64,000 nucleotides of DNA from Aculops lycopersici (Eukaryota > Arthropoda > Arachnida > Trombidiformes > Eriophyidae): NCBI GenBank assembly GCA_015350385.1, contig WNKI01000002.1:5202636-5266635 (forward strand), read 5' to 3'. Below, piece after piece: positions 1 to 12,032 of the stretch. The position numbers and the translations under genes were made by a program. How positions within the stretch are numbered: the first letter of the stretch is position 1; every line of letters begins with the position of its first letter. The notes under the pieces are model-generated. The model saw only the letters and a list, made by a program, of their open reading frames with translations, had not been told where the DNA came from and searched no databases.

Positions 1-3000
1 GACGCCTGCTGGGGCTCAAAATTTTACAAAAACCTGTTGATTTAACACAGGAGTCAATGTGATTTTGGTCTTACAGTTCGCTGGAGAACTTTCTCAATTT
101 GTGCGTCTTTGTTCGATAGCAAGCATCATATTCGAGGCGCACTAATTGATGCACGTGCGACAACACTCCGGGTGGCCAAAGGATATCTCTTAGCGTTTGC
201 GGCACACTAGGCAGATACTACCCAAGTTCTAGACCAGAAATGTATACCCTGGCTTCCATATTATCATTCCACACCTAGACGCTAGGTGTTATATTGTTTT
301 TGTTGTTGTTGATTTTAGAATTATTCTGTAGACATTTCACAGACCACATGTGCTGTTTGCGCGCCAAAGTTTATTCTCATCTGGAATTGGTAAAACTATA
401 GTCGGTATAAGTCCAAAGCGAGTGGACCAAACAACCAAAGGAACGAAGTGCAGTAAAGCTGGACCAATAGGAAGCAAGATTAGACATCCAAACAATCGAT
501 TGGATTGGATTGGATTGGAATCGAGAGCAGGGTTAGCAGCTGACACGTACATGCAAAGAAGGAGAACAAAACCACGAGCCCGAACCGTTAAAATGACCAG
601 ATCGCCCTTCTGGTCACAGTCGAGAGAGGTGGAGATACACATAAAGTGGACATTCAAAATAAACTGGACCAAAGGAGCAACAAATGAGTCTCACACTAGG
701 CCATTGATGTGGGCTCATGTGTGCAAATTTACTTTGCTCCTTCCCACCAGACCCACCACACTGTACTAAACTACAACCACCACCACTAACGCCCAGGGAC
801 ACATCATGCACTAAACTCTATTTGACCATCTGCCTAGTGGTCGTCTTCGTCTCTAGAGGTGTACTCTTTTTATTCTTCGTATCATGGTGAAGAATACAAA
901 TCAAACTGTGGGGAAAAGGAAAAAGTCATAGCCTCCAATTTAAGAGATTGAGTTTGCGCTCTTTTCTCACAGGTTAAGAGAGTGTAGAATGGAGATGGAG
1001 AGGGAGAGAAAGAAAATGATAACTTGGAGGTGTCCACTTTGTGAGACGAAGAATGGTCACTGTTGGACGCTTGGTTGTCCAGCAGCATATCCATTCATAG
1101 AAATTGGCAGAACTAACTCTCAACGTCAGCGTCAGCGTCAGAGACGAATGGTGTAAATCAGAGGTGATTGCTATGGTAGTAGGATCAATTTATCCGGGAT
1201 GCTCATTAGACATCGACTAAGATGTGAGCAAATTTCCATGCAAAAATCAGTAGTGGGTCCAATTGTATTATGTGGCTCCAAGAATGAATTCGTACCTTTC
1301 ATTCAACACGTCAGACCATTGAGTATGAGCTTGACGCTGACTATGGGAGCACAACAATAACAATAACACAACGACAGCGCTAACGGCAGCAATGATAGAC
1401 AACTGTAACAGTGTTCCGGTTTTATTGAGCGTTTAAGGGCCATGGGTCAGCAAGCTAGTCTTCGGCCATTCAGCGCAAAGAGTGTTCGAGTAGATGTGAT
1501 TCATCAATTGGATACTCATGGCTTTGTAGTGGAGTTAGAAGAGAACAACGGGACAATATTGTTGAGCGTGTACAGTGCCACCGATACTGCTACCTTTGAA
1601 TCCTCGGGTGTGGGAGGCCATGTTGGAAGGTGTCTAGCTTCCACCACGACGGCAGCAACAACCAAGAGGAGAGCAACAGACGGGTAACAGAAGGTGGCGA
1701 TCGTGGAAACTATTTTCCAGTTGATGCTGCTCACCAGCCAGGTCTCGACGTCTCACCTAATCGACGGAAGCACGACGACCAAACGACCAAACAATCAAAC
1801 AACCAAAACACTCCTGAACAGCTGACCAAACACTTACTTTGGCGCCAAAACTGAATCCATTCATCGGTCGGCCAGTGGTCATATGGTCAGGTTAAAGGTA
1901 CACACAGATACAAGATACAGGCAGAGATGCCTTGGAGGCTCAAGTTGCTCTCCAGTCACGAAGTTCAGTGTGTCTCTCTTTGGTGCATATAAACTAAATC
2001 ATGAATAAATAGTTGGCTTGGTTGCTAGCTGGCTCTATGTTATCATAAGAGAAAGCAACTTGGATGGGTATGGCATCATGTGATTTCCTGCTCTGATAGA
2101 TGATGGTTTGGTAGCACCAAGCGAGGGTGGTCCCATGGCCAGAGTGAGCGAGACATGTGCACTGTTGGTCTTGGTTGAGTGAGTTGCCCTTGAGCGTCGG
2201 CGGTGGCAACGGATAGCTGATTGGTTGCTGTTGTGCCACAGAAAGTACCATCAATTTCCGTGCACCTGTGGCTGCCTATACAAAGGTGCTCATTGGACAA
2301 CAGCGGCGGCATGAAACTCACACCTGCCAAGTGAACATCGTTGACTGCTGAGCAAAGCAAATTGCGATCTAAATGACTCCTCTTGACTCGTAGCGTGGCC
2401 ACTGCTTAGAGGATGATTGAATGCACCTAACCTAAAGCCTTCGTCGTCGTTGCCCGCTTTCAACCTCTAGTCTAGTTAGCCAATCGGAAGCTCGTCGAGC
2501 CAATCTATCTTGGCTGATGGTAACTGAGTTGCGCGCACGACTTGCCGAGACCACTGACGTCGATTCGTGTTTAATGGTTCATCGCTGTAGTCAGTGGTCA
2601 GGTTAGACATGGGCCAAGTAGTGTGCCAGTAAGTTGTTACTTGTTAACTCAAAAGTGCGAACGAAACCATTTGGCACTTACCGACTCGTGAGTGGCAAGT
2701 TGGATTGTGTGGCCACTTGTTGTTGTTGCCACTTTAGATTGAACTTTGTAAAATAAGACGACGACGACGACGACGACGACGACGGAGTGGCCAAGACAGG
2801 AGTAACACTAGTGAACGAGAAGTGAAGAGTTGCACTTGTACTTTACTGGACGGCGGAAGAAAAAAGAGCCAGTGTGAATCAACTTAATGGTCGACAATCG
2901 GCCGACCGGTAGATATCATTCGGAGGATACACACTCTTGTTGTTGCTGCTGCTGCCAGCTCTAGATAAGAAAGGCGAGATAGACAATCCATCTGCGATTG

Positions 3001-4440
3001 TGCGCCGCTTGCTTGAATCTCAGCAGCGCCAGCTAACTGGCAGCTAGCTTGTTACCTGCTTTAGCCTGGCTCCCATTGGCGGCCACTTGTTGCCGGCTCC
3101 AAAAGCAGAGACCGTCCAGTAAGTAGCCGGTTAATCAACTGCAACAAGCTACTGACAGAAACAGTAACGAGGACAGAGAGAGGGAGAGGGAGAGAGAGAG
3201 AGAGAGACAGAGAGAAACAAGTACATAGTTCGCGTCGCACTGTGAGACTTTGCTCGTTCGAGGAAAAATACACGAAGTTATCGAACCATAACGCGGCATT
3301 GAATGGGACCGCACAAACACTTGTTCTGTGATTGGCGGTCTTGTTTCCTGTTCCGCTGAGCGCATATGTGTATACCGCAGGCCTGGCAGGCGGATCGGCT
3401 TTGCCTGTCAATACAACGGCCCACACGCGAGCACGACGACGACGAGATATCAATCCCTGGCTCGCTCTTGTCGCCAGGTACACGTATGAAATTATGATAA
3501 ATGTTACACTGTTAGGATGCGGAGGGAAAAAGGTGGACGGCGCGAAAAAGATAGAGCGAGAGGCAATTTGAAGCAGCTGAGCGAGCAACAAGTGTGAGAG
3601 AATTCAATGTTGAGTTCCCATAGCCGTTAGATGGTTTGCTGCCTTTGACTCTAGCCCTTTTAGTCTCTGGTTTGGTCCAGTCAGTTTCTGTGTCCACTAA
3701 CTCCAATGGCTGCGACATCAACCGGTGTGTTTGCATCGTTACCGCTATCACTGGAGTGTAATGTAATGTAATCTTGTGGATACATTAACGACAAAGGATA
3801 ACATGGATTCCATCATCACCATTCGCCCAGCTAACCGCCGCTAGCTTGCTGGTAGTGGCGGCGACGGTTGCAGTGTTAACTGCCGTCGCTACAAGCTCCA
3901 CCAAGCGACTACCTGGGTATCATTTCTATCCATCTCATTTCACATACATCTAACCACCTTATAGACTGACCAGTTGAGTGGTTTTAGTTGTCGCGCGAAT
4001 CGGGCCAGCAATTTAATGACTAGTCTCCACTTAAGTAACTCGAGTTCTTAGCCAGCCGGCGAAACCAAAGGCGAGACTCGTTTATTTGAGATAGTTTCAT
4101 TAGCTAACTAACTTTTCCGCTACACAAACATTAGGTAGAGGAGATTTATTCATCATAATGAGAAGAGATTCAAAAATATACTCCTCGGTGTGATAATGAG
4201 GAGTTGAAAGCTTTTTTGCACAAACGTTGAGTTAAAGCCGAAGCTGATGATGCACATTAGATAGACATCCGAACGATCTAACTGTTTCCAGTGAACTTGG
4301 GTTTGATGTTGTTCTCGACGCACGACTAACCCACCGCACAGGTATCTAGGAAAATTGATATATCCAATAAATAATCCCGTTTAGATAGTGATTCAAACCG
4401 AGATTTAATGCATATGTTCACGCTGAGCACAATGAGGAAG
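1..4440. other. gene-free stretch
   Basis: No open frame here looks like a protein: the frames are short, lack family motifs and have no consistent splice borders. The stretch holds a (GAC)n run at about 2758-2784, an AG-rich run at about 3176-3213, and two copies of the GGCCACTTGTTG word at 2711-2722 and 3081-3092. I see no tRNA, rRNA or recognisable transposase. It could be intergenic, or the intron of a gene lying outside the window. Confidence 0.5.
2758..2784. repeat. (GAC)n microsatellite
   Basis: An uninterrupted run of about nine GAC/ACG triplets lies in noncoding sequence. It is a simple repeat with no reading frame around it that suggests coding use. Confidence 0.9.
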
Positions 4441-5514
4441 ACTGTGTGAAAAAATTATGCTTGGTTAGAAAATTGCACCCTCCAACATAATTTTGAGGCC
4501 CCAGATTTATTTCTAGCATAGTTTCTGCGAACAATACAAATGGCCTATCCGGTTGCTGCTTTATGATAGTATAATACACACGCTAGAAGAATCAACAGAC
4601 TTTCTGCGACTGCAGAACTCGAATACCCCTCCATTCGAGGGAAGGGTTGTAAATTGAAATTGACCTGTCCGAAAGATGGACGCACGAATGCTGTAGAATG
4701 CAGTCGCAATCACCGCGCCAAGAGATGTTGAACACATAATCGACCATGAGATGCGAATATCACTTCTAATTTCAAAGTTACACGCTAGTTGGTGATAAAG
4801 AGGCCTCAAGAAGAATATGAGCTTATTTCCGAAACCCCGCACCCTGGGTGACCAGTCGAAGGTCTACACAGATGGCCGCTGCACTGCTCAGAAGTGGTCA
4901 AATTTTGGTATCTAATGAGCATGCAGGTCGTCCTCTAGCCCCCCGACGACCTAGCGCCCGGAACCTGGGTGCTGCTTGTTCAGAAATGCGAATGCTCTTG
5001 AATGCACTCGGGATCGAATCTACAAGTTGCACGGAATGTGGAAAAGAAATCTGTTCTTAGTGACACCTGTATTCCAGAAAATATACACGATAGCAGACAT
5101 CCATGGCAACCGGATGCTCAGAATCCAACTTCTGAGTCGATTGCAGTGTTTACTTTTGGGCTAGCTATCATAACTTCCGAATTAGAGATGGCTTCTAAGA
5201 GCGATTCTTTGGGGATGTTGAGCTCGACTTGGTGGATCGATTCTGCTGGTGTCACACGCTGCTAGCATTTCTGAATAAGAATTATCCGGACTCGCGGCGC
5301 TAGGTGGTCGGGGGTCCCGAGGACGAACCGTTAATGCATTTGATACCAAAATTTGAGTAATTCTGCGCAGGTACGCGACTGTCATCGCACACCTTCAACT
5401 GAGGTCCAGAAGCGCAGGCTTTCGTGAATATGCTCCATTCTCTACAGAGACAACATTATCACCTTAGAGAGTATAACTCCGGCACAAGTGGTTATTTTTG
5501 CGCCCGGTCTTCGA
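4441..5514. repeat. dispersed palindromic element, copy 1
   Basis: This 1,074-base segment recurs in the same orientation at 18747-19820 with no indel and about seven mismatches by eye (for example 4448, 4541, 4599, 4650, 5465, 5473), so about 99.3% identity. It carries a long imperfect inverted repeat. Bases about 4784-5035 on the + strand resemble the reverse complement of about 5224-5477, including a shared CAAATTTTGGTATC block at 4899 and 5343 and a CCTAGCGCC-type block. The short open frames on the two strands resemble each other only because of this DNA symmetry. It is most likely a non-autonomous (MITE or foldback-like) element. I could not find clear target-site duplications. Confidence 0.8.
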
Positions 5515-8500
5515 ATCTTTGCTCAGCTGGTCCCAGCACACCTATCCCGCAGTAAATGTAAGACCTTACTCCGTCATCGAGTGTTATTTTCGACTTCCAG
5601 CAAATACTTTTCAGGTTGATCAGGAGGCTATCCATATCGCATAGCTTCACCAATCAAGTAGGAACCAAACGTGTTAAAAATCATCTTTCTATCATTGATC
5701 TTGAATGCAAGTCCAAAGGAAGATCACAAGGATATGCGAATTACCTTCTGAAGGCCTCATTTTCACCTTGAATTACATAACTTGTACAAAAATCAAGTTT
5801 TCTCTAGAATTCTTCGTAGCTTTCGTTTCTTTCAGTTACATTCAACGATTTGAAAGGTGAGCCAGTCTATTGGCTAGTACGACTTCCAAACGGCAAGTTA
5901 GGTGCAACGGCGAGGCGTAACTACAACTAGCTTGTTAGTTAACTAGCTTAGCTATGTGGTCAGCCGGCCAGGTGAGCGAGTTTGTGAGTGTAGTTGTTGG
6001 TGCTTATGTTGTCGACAAGTTAGATAGCATCAAAGGTTAAGTTTCATCGTCGATTGCGGACATAATGATGCTAAACTTTCGCCATCTTTCCAGCGGCTAA
6101 TTGGCCTACCAGTTAGTGAATGAGTTAGTTAGCAAGCAAGCCAGCAAGCGACTGACCAGATGGTCGGCCGAAAGACAAACAAACTGACCGGTTAGCCGAT
6201 TGAGGTTGAGTCAGGGGAAAAAATAAATATAAAGGAGAATCCAAGTTTAGTGAATGGAGTGAGCAGTTGTATGTTTTCTGCAATTAACAGGCAAACGGTC
6301 GGCCAGTTTGCTAGAGTCAATTGTGTTTTTACCTGTACAGAAGTAGATGCGCTAGCCGACTGGCCACCTGAGAGGTGGTCAGTTTACCTGGCCGCGCACC
6401 AGCGGCGACGACGACCACTGTGGGCGATAATCAAGATGAAAAGAGTGAGCGAGCAAGTGACTGAGTCAGTATCGAGCAGTCGGACTGCCTTTAGCAGCTC
6501 CGCGGTCGTCTAGTTGATGCTCACTAGCTGACACTGATCTGCTTTGGCTTTGTTTGCCTGACTCTTGGCGGTTGGCGTGTGAGATATGAGTTAGAGTGTA
6601 TAAAGTTACCACTTAACTTGAACTCACTAGCCCGCTTACCTATGGCTCCGCCAAATCGGCGCCCAAGTCTCAACGCCAAGCGGCGACCTTGGTTATGGAC
6701 GGCGATGGCCAAGTGACGGCGACGACGACTGCCACGATCGCCACCACGATGATGCTAATCCAGTGTGTCTCGTGTTTGGTCTTAGCATCGCGTGGTTTAT
6801 GCCTTTCTTACATTACTTTCACTTCACCAATCTACTTCTCGACTTTCAGTTCGAACAAATCGACCGCTTTGCTACTGAGTGTATCAATTGCAAGTGCTAA
6901 GGGCAGACTCGAAAGTTGAGAAGCGGCCAGCTCATAAGTCGGCGACTTTTGGGCGGCACACTTGGCAAGCTATTTGAGGTGAGATTTGCGTGTGGATCTC
7001 ATTAGAAGACAACACGCAAGGCGAATGCAAGAATTGAATGGAGTCCAAAGAAGAGAAACTTTTGTTTCCCCAACTTGTGTGCCCAATTGCCGCCGAGCAA
7101 TAGATGGAGACGACACACGAGTTGAAAGGTTGTAAGTTAATTTGGCACTCGCGCGAGTCGCTCGTGTTACCTTATACCTTTTACCTGTTGCCTGTGTATT
7201 ATTCGTGTGTTGTCTCTTTTGTCGTTGGTTTGCTTACACACTCGAGCCCCTTTTTCTAGTCGGCATGCAATTAAAGGTTGAAAAATGAATATAATTTTGG
7301 CCAGCTGAACTCTCGCTACTCACCACTCCAAATAGAGGGACCACAAAGCTTACAATCACAAGGAGGATGAGTCGCGGGGGGGGGAGGGAGTAAAAGTCAG
7401 ACCGAAGACAATACAATTGACCGTCTCCCTCTCTCATTTGCTCACTTTCTCCCTCTCTCCAGTTCGACGGCCACAAGCGACAAATTGACCCTCAATTGTG
7501 GTGCCTGTGACTCAACTCACACGTGTAGGTAAATTGGAAATTAAAAGGGAGTCAGGTGGACCTTTTATTGACTGGGCAGATGTGCGGTTTGCAACTTAAT
7601 TTTATTTGTTTGCTTGCTTGCTCACTCTCTATTCGATCCAAACAAGAGAGCCGACTAACAATTCCCTTTGGTGCGAGTGGCCATTTCAATTAGACTGCGC
7701 GGCGAAACCGTTGGTAGTGGTGGTGGTAGTTGTCGTTGACCATTGTTATCGTTATACTGACTTTGTATTCAGCTTAGCTGACCGGTTGCCTTCAATTTGA
7801 ATGCCGATGTGCGGCTCGTGCCGCTCGACTTTCCACTCCTACGACTTGCAAGAAAGAGAGGAGACAAAATGATTACAAACTCTCGATTTTTCTAGCTTCT
7901 GCAGGTAATTTGCCAGCCAGCTCGCTAAACTTCCTGTTGGATGTTCAAGAAGCAAACGAAGCAACAAGCCAACAGGAAGTTCTAGTGACAGAGATTCGTA
8001 GAGGTAACAAAGTTGAGCGTCAAGTCATTAGCTAGAAAGTAGTGACACTTGCGCTTTTGTTTGAAGCTACCTGCCTACCTGTCTTCTTGTTTGATAAAAG
8101 TAGTGACAACGACAGGTAGCTGGTTGCAGTGGGCTTGCACTTAATCGGTTCTTGGTGAAGATGAGCGCCGAGCAAATTATTTTGTTGTAATTTGAAACGC
8201 GCGCCAGAGACAAAGAAGTCATTGTGACTAATGGCACCTCTCTTCTCTTTCTTGTTAGCTCATATCGCGAGCTCAACTCTGGCATAATAATCATCGAGCA
8301 ACCAACTGGACATCAGTTTGTGACTACAGTTGAAGGGAAACAATTAGTTTGGCCTTCCACCTAATTTTCGAATCAACTTGAACTTAGCTGAGTAAAATGT
8401 GATTATATAACCCATAACCTTAACCAAGAGTTCGAGTTATCTAAAGCGTCAACCGGAAGTTGGATCAAATATTACCTCGTCGTCAAAAAAAAGCGATAAT

Positions 8501-9275
8501 TCTGTGTTAGCAACCACTATCTAGTTCAATTTTTTGAGTGCAATAAAAGTGCAAGTGACGCTCGAGGAGAAATTGAATGAATTGACTCAAAACACTGGAC
8601 ATAAGGCTAACTAAAACAACAACAATAACCGTCATAGTGATGGCATGAGCAACGAATGGCAACAAAGTCATTGTTGTTTCTTAATCTTAGTCACAAAGAA
8701 TAAATTCTAACTCAATCTCAATCGAGAGTTTAATTGCCAGATAAGGCAGGTGCAATTACTAGTTATAATCTTGCCAGTTGCCACTCGGCGTAAACTCAAA
8801 CTTTGCTTTCTCTCTCTTGCTCTATCCTTCTTAATCTTTCGTGGCCCATACATGTCCATGTTTTGATTGTAAACGAACCAGAGCTTACATTCGGCTTAGA
8901 CTCTCGATGACTTGCAAGATATATATTATGAGATTTCATTGTATGATTTTATTTGCTCGCCTCTTCGCTCTCGTATCTCGCGAAGGCAACAGCAGCAGAA
9001 CTGGAACTAGAGTTGCTCACTTCCGCTTGACATTACAATTGTTACACAACAGGTCGCTGCCGAGCAACAAGCCTGTTGTTATGAATAACAATTAACTTTT
9101 ATCCTCCAGCTATAACAGCATCAACTTTTATTGGGTTTTATTATCTCAATCGTTGTCGTCGTCTTCGTCGGCGGCAGCGGCGCACACTAGGGGGATGCAA
9201 GCAAGCAAGTTGGCTAGCTGGCCGTCGAGAGTTAAGCAAACGAACTGGCTGAAAACCTGGGAGTGTCAGAGTTTT
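5515..9275. other. gene-free stretch
   Basis: No supported gene was found. The first about 300 bases (5515-5830) look like a diverged continuation of the duplicated element: short matches to 19821-20120 keep nearly the same 14,306-14,308 base offset. The rest is unique noncoding DNA with pyrimidine tracts and a G-run near 7375-7385. Confidence 0.45.
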
Positions 9276-9531
9276 CTAAGGATATTTTCGACTCTGAGCC
9301 GATCCTGTTGTTTCCAATAGGATCGGCTCGATCGATTTCTGTAGCGAGTCGAAGTAGGTGGCAGCCAGCGACCCCACACCAAGTTTTTGTTGATCCAGTA
9401 TCTTAATGGTCGCCTGCGAGACTTTGATTTCAAAAGTCTCGCGAGAATCATAACCGAGGAATGGATTAGATTTCAATACATCCATTGCATCACTTTTTAG
9501 TGAGGCCAAAAATTCAAACAGAATCACATTC
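9276..9531 (-). CDS. candidate terminal exon, unknown protein
   Basis: A minus-strand frame of about 84 codons ends in TAG at 9276-9278. Its composition is protein-like, mixed and not low-complexity, with stretches such as NPFLGYDSRETFEI and ATIKILDQQKLGVG. It has no usable ATG at its left end, and an acceptor-like ...CATGCAG precedes it at about 9532, so it could be a last exon. I do not recognise a family. A perfect hairpin (9296-9306 with 9319-9329) lies in its 3' part. It may instead be a decayed gene or transposon fragment. Confidence 0.25.
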
Positions 9532-9784
9532 CATCGACCTGCATGAGATCAATCCGCGTGTCGCTTTTCGACCATTTGACAGGTAAAGTCATTTATTCGT
9601 CTCGTGTTCGCTGATCAAAAATTTGCAACAGATGATGTGCGACCACCGGCTAGGCCGAATAGTTGAAAAAAAGAGAAATCACACGAAGCGATTAAATTTC
9701 ATTCGAATTTACCGTTACCACTCGAGTCAGCGTAACAGATATGCGCAGCTCGGGTAAGCGGATAGGTGACTCAAGAGCACTTAC

Positions 9785-9855
9785 CTGTTTGGTGGATCCA
9801 CTATGGGGCACAAGTGGTGAGGCAAGATTAATAGTTTTCTCCATTACCTTCTCCA
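9785..9855 (-). CDS. candidate internal exon, unknown protein
   Basis: On the minus strand a pyrimidine tract with a C-run is followed by TTGTCAAG. Then come 71 bases open in one frame, then a strong donor CAG|GTAAGT (donor GT at 9784-9783). The exon would encode about 23 residues including VMEKTINLASPLVPHS. The borders are good but the phase (enters at 1, leaves at 0) does not match the candidate exon at 9276-9531, so another exon would be needed between them. No family is recognised. Confidence 0.25.
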
Positions 9856-10527
9856 CTTGACAAGGGGGGGGGGGAATTCCCTTCGTTTTGTAGAATTTTA
9901 AATGGTTCTGTTTGACCAAATCGAATGATCTAATTTGACCACTCAGCCAACAGGCAGTTTTTCTTCTTATTCTTGAAAAAGAGGAACTAGAATTTTGCAA
10001 GGAGGAACCACGAAGATCCGCGTGGGATACCAGCGTTCCAAGATTTAGCCAACATTTGCAGACGAAGCCGATGCATAACAACTGGGGGATTTGTGCGAGC
10101 AACCATTTCAACCATCAAATCCCATTAACTGGTCATTGTCATCGTGGTGGACGTCGTCGTTTTCGTCCTGCTTATATATTCCCAGTGGCTTATGGGTTTT
10201 AGCGGCAACCTTGGCATCGTCGTCATCATCATCATCAGCTCGAGGCGCTTGGGAGGCTCACAAGTGGAGAGCAGCTTAGTGTTAGCAGCTAAGAAGAAAT
10301 TAGTGGTCCATTTGCTAGTCATTTCCTATTGCTACGTCTGCGGCCAGCAAGTGGGCAACCAAATGGTCTAGTGCATGATGATAAGAGCGGATAACAATGG
10401 CGCTCAGGTAGTTTGCAGTGAGGGAGCGAAAATTAACGATCACCAAGTTGGTTGCCGTTGTGTTGTTGCTGTTGCTGTTGCCGATGTTCATTTTCTCCGA
10501 GTCGATGGATGCGGCGGCGGCGTTGGC

Positions 10528-10544
10528 GGCAACAAGTGGTCGCA
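10528..10544 (+). repeat. 17-bp motif copy, CAACAAGTGG type
   Basis: The sequence GGCAACAAGTGGTCGCA occurs here and again at 12016-12032. It is the longest shared form of a 10-base word found eleven times in noncoding DNA of the window. No function is shown. Confidence 0.6.
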
Positions 10545-12015
10545 GGAAATTCCATTCCAAAAGGCAACAAACAGGTAGGTGCAGCCTCGTCGCTCGGAAG
10601 CCAGCCGCCTGAATGAGATTCCCTCCTTCTCTGTCGCTTGTAAACTTCACTTCAAACTTAGAAGCCGAGAAGGGAGAAATTTCAGTGTTAGTGGCCGTGA
10701 AAACGGAAGAAATGGCGGCGCCAGGTAAGCTCCATTAGTCTCAGTCGGCTAGCAAGCAAGCGGCGGTTGATCTGGAACTATTATGGTGGTTGCAACGACA
10801 GAGACGGCTGACGGACGCGGTGCCTCAGGTAAAGTGGCCGACTCGTTGGATGGATGGCAAATTCCACGCATGGGAAGATAATGTTCACCACGGCCACTTG
10901 TTGGCTCAGTCGGCAATACCTGTACAACTGGCCAGTCAGCGGCGCATTGGACACTATTGAGCACCAATTTGTATGCGCCATTTTGCTCGCGTTACCTGAA
11001 AACTCGCAAATAGTTGAGGTAAATGGCGGCAATGTATGGCTATGAGTGATGACGCCGAGATGAGACGAAGGAAAACGATCGGCTCGCTGGATTTCCATTG
11101 ATCACAAAGGGAAGTTTATGTTGGTAAACTCAACTTGAATGGCTCGTTAACTTGACTTTGGATTCTCGGGTTCGATGCAGGAGCCTCAAAAATTTGACCA
11201 AGTCCAAAATCAAAAAGAGAGAGAGAGAGAGAGGGAGAAAGATTGGAAAAAACTCACCATTCGCATCCCGAAATAATGTATTCATTGTTAATGGGCTAGC
11301 CAGTTGATTGACGTTAGCGCGCGACTCGACGCTCGCCTGAGGATCGTATTTCGTGGTGGACGTCATCGCCGCTGCTGTTATCTTGGCAGTAGCAGCAACA
11401 GCGGCGTCGAGTGATGTAATTAGCTTTCCATGTGGCACATGATGGAACACAAACTGGCCACCAGTTTGCCAGCTCGCCTCCTATTCTCGAGCTCAGTCCG
11501 TCACTTGAAATCTGAGCGCGAAACTCGAGATCCACGTCCGATTTAAGCGATCCAATCCAATTAACCGCCGGCCTCCAGCTTTTTCAGGTATACTTGCACA
11601 AATTGTGAATCGGGCAGGTAAAAGTTAGGTTCAATCAACCTGCTGCTGCCGGCAAACACTAACTCGGCGGCCAACTGACCGTCATGTCAGTTCAAGTTTG
11701 CCTGCCTCCCTCCTTGTCTGTTCGTTTTTCTTATCTTTGGCCGCCAATCTGCAGCGCGACTCAAAACCACTTAGCTGGCAGAGTCAATAGTTGCCGCCTG
11801 CTCTTCCGTCGGCTCCGCTCGGCGTTCCGCTCGTCATTGTCCGGCGTTCGCTTAGTTACCAAAGCAATTCTCGTTGGTTCTTCGGTTATAAGCCAGTGGA
11901 AGCAGCACAGGTGAAAGAGGCTTCGGCGGCGGAAGTGCGCGCCATTGAGGAGGAGGAGGAAGAAGAAGAAGCGCACAGGTTGCCGTTGCTTTTCTCGTGT
12001 GCGGCCGGTGGTTGG

Positions 12016-12032
12016 GGCAACAAGTGGTCGCA
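12016..12032 (+). repeat. 17-bp motif copy, CAACAAGTGG type
   Basis: This is an exact second copy of the 17-base block at 10528-10544, with different flanking sequence. The shared unit is therefore short and is not part of a longer duplication. Confidence 0.6.

Noticed and set aside
4848..5385. Short open frames on both strands of the palindromic element that resemble each other (QILVSN..)
   Set aside because: The resemblance follows from the inverted DNA repeat. Both frames are short, start without context and carry no transposase motif.
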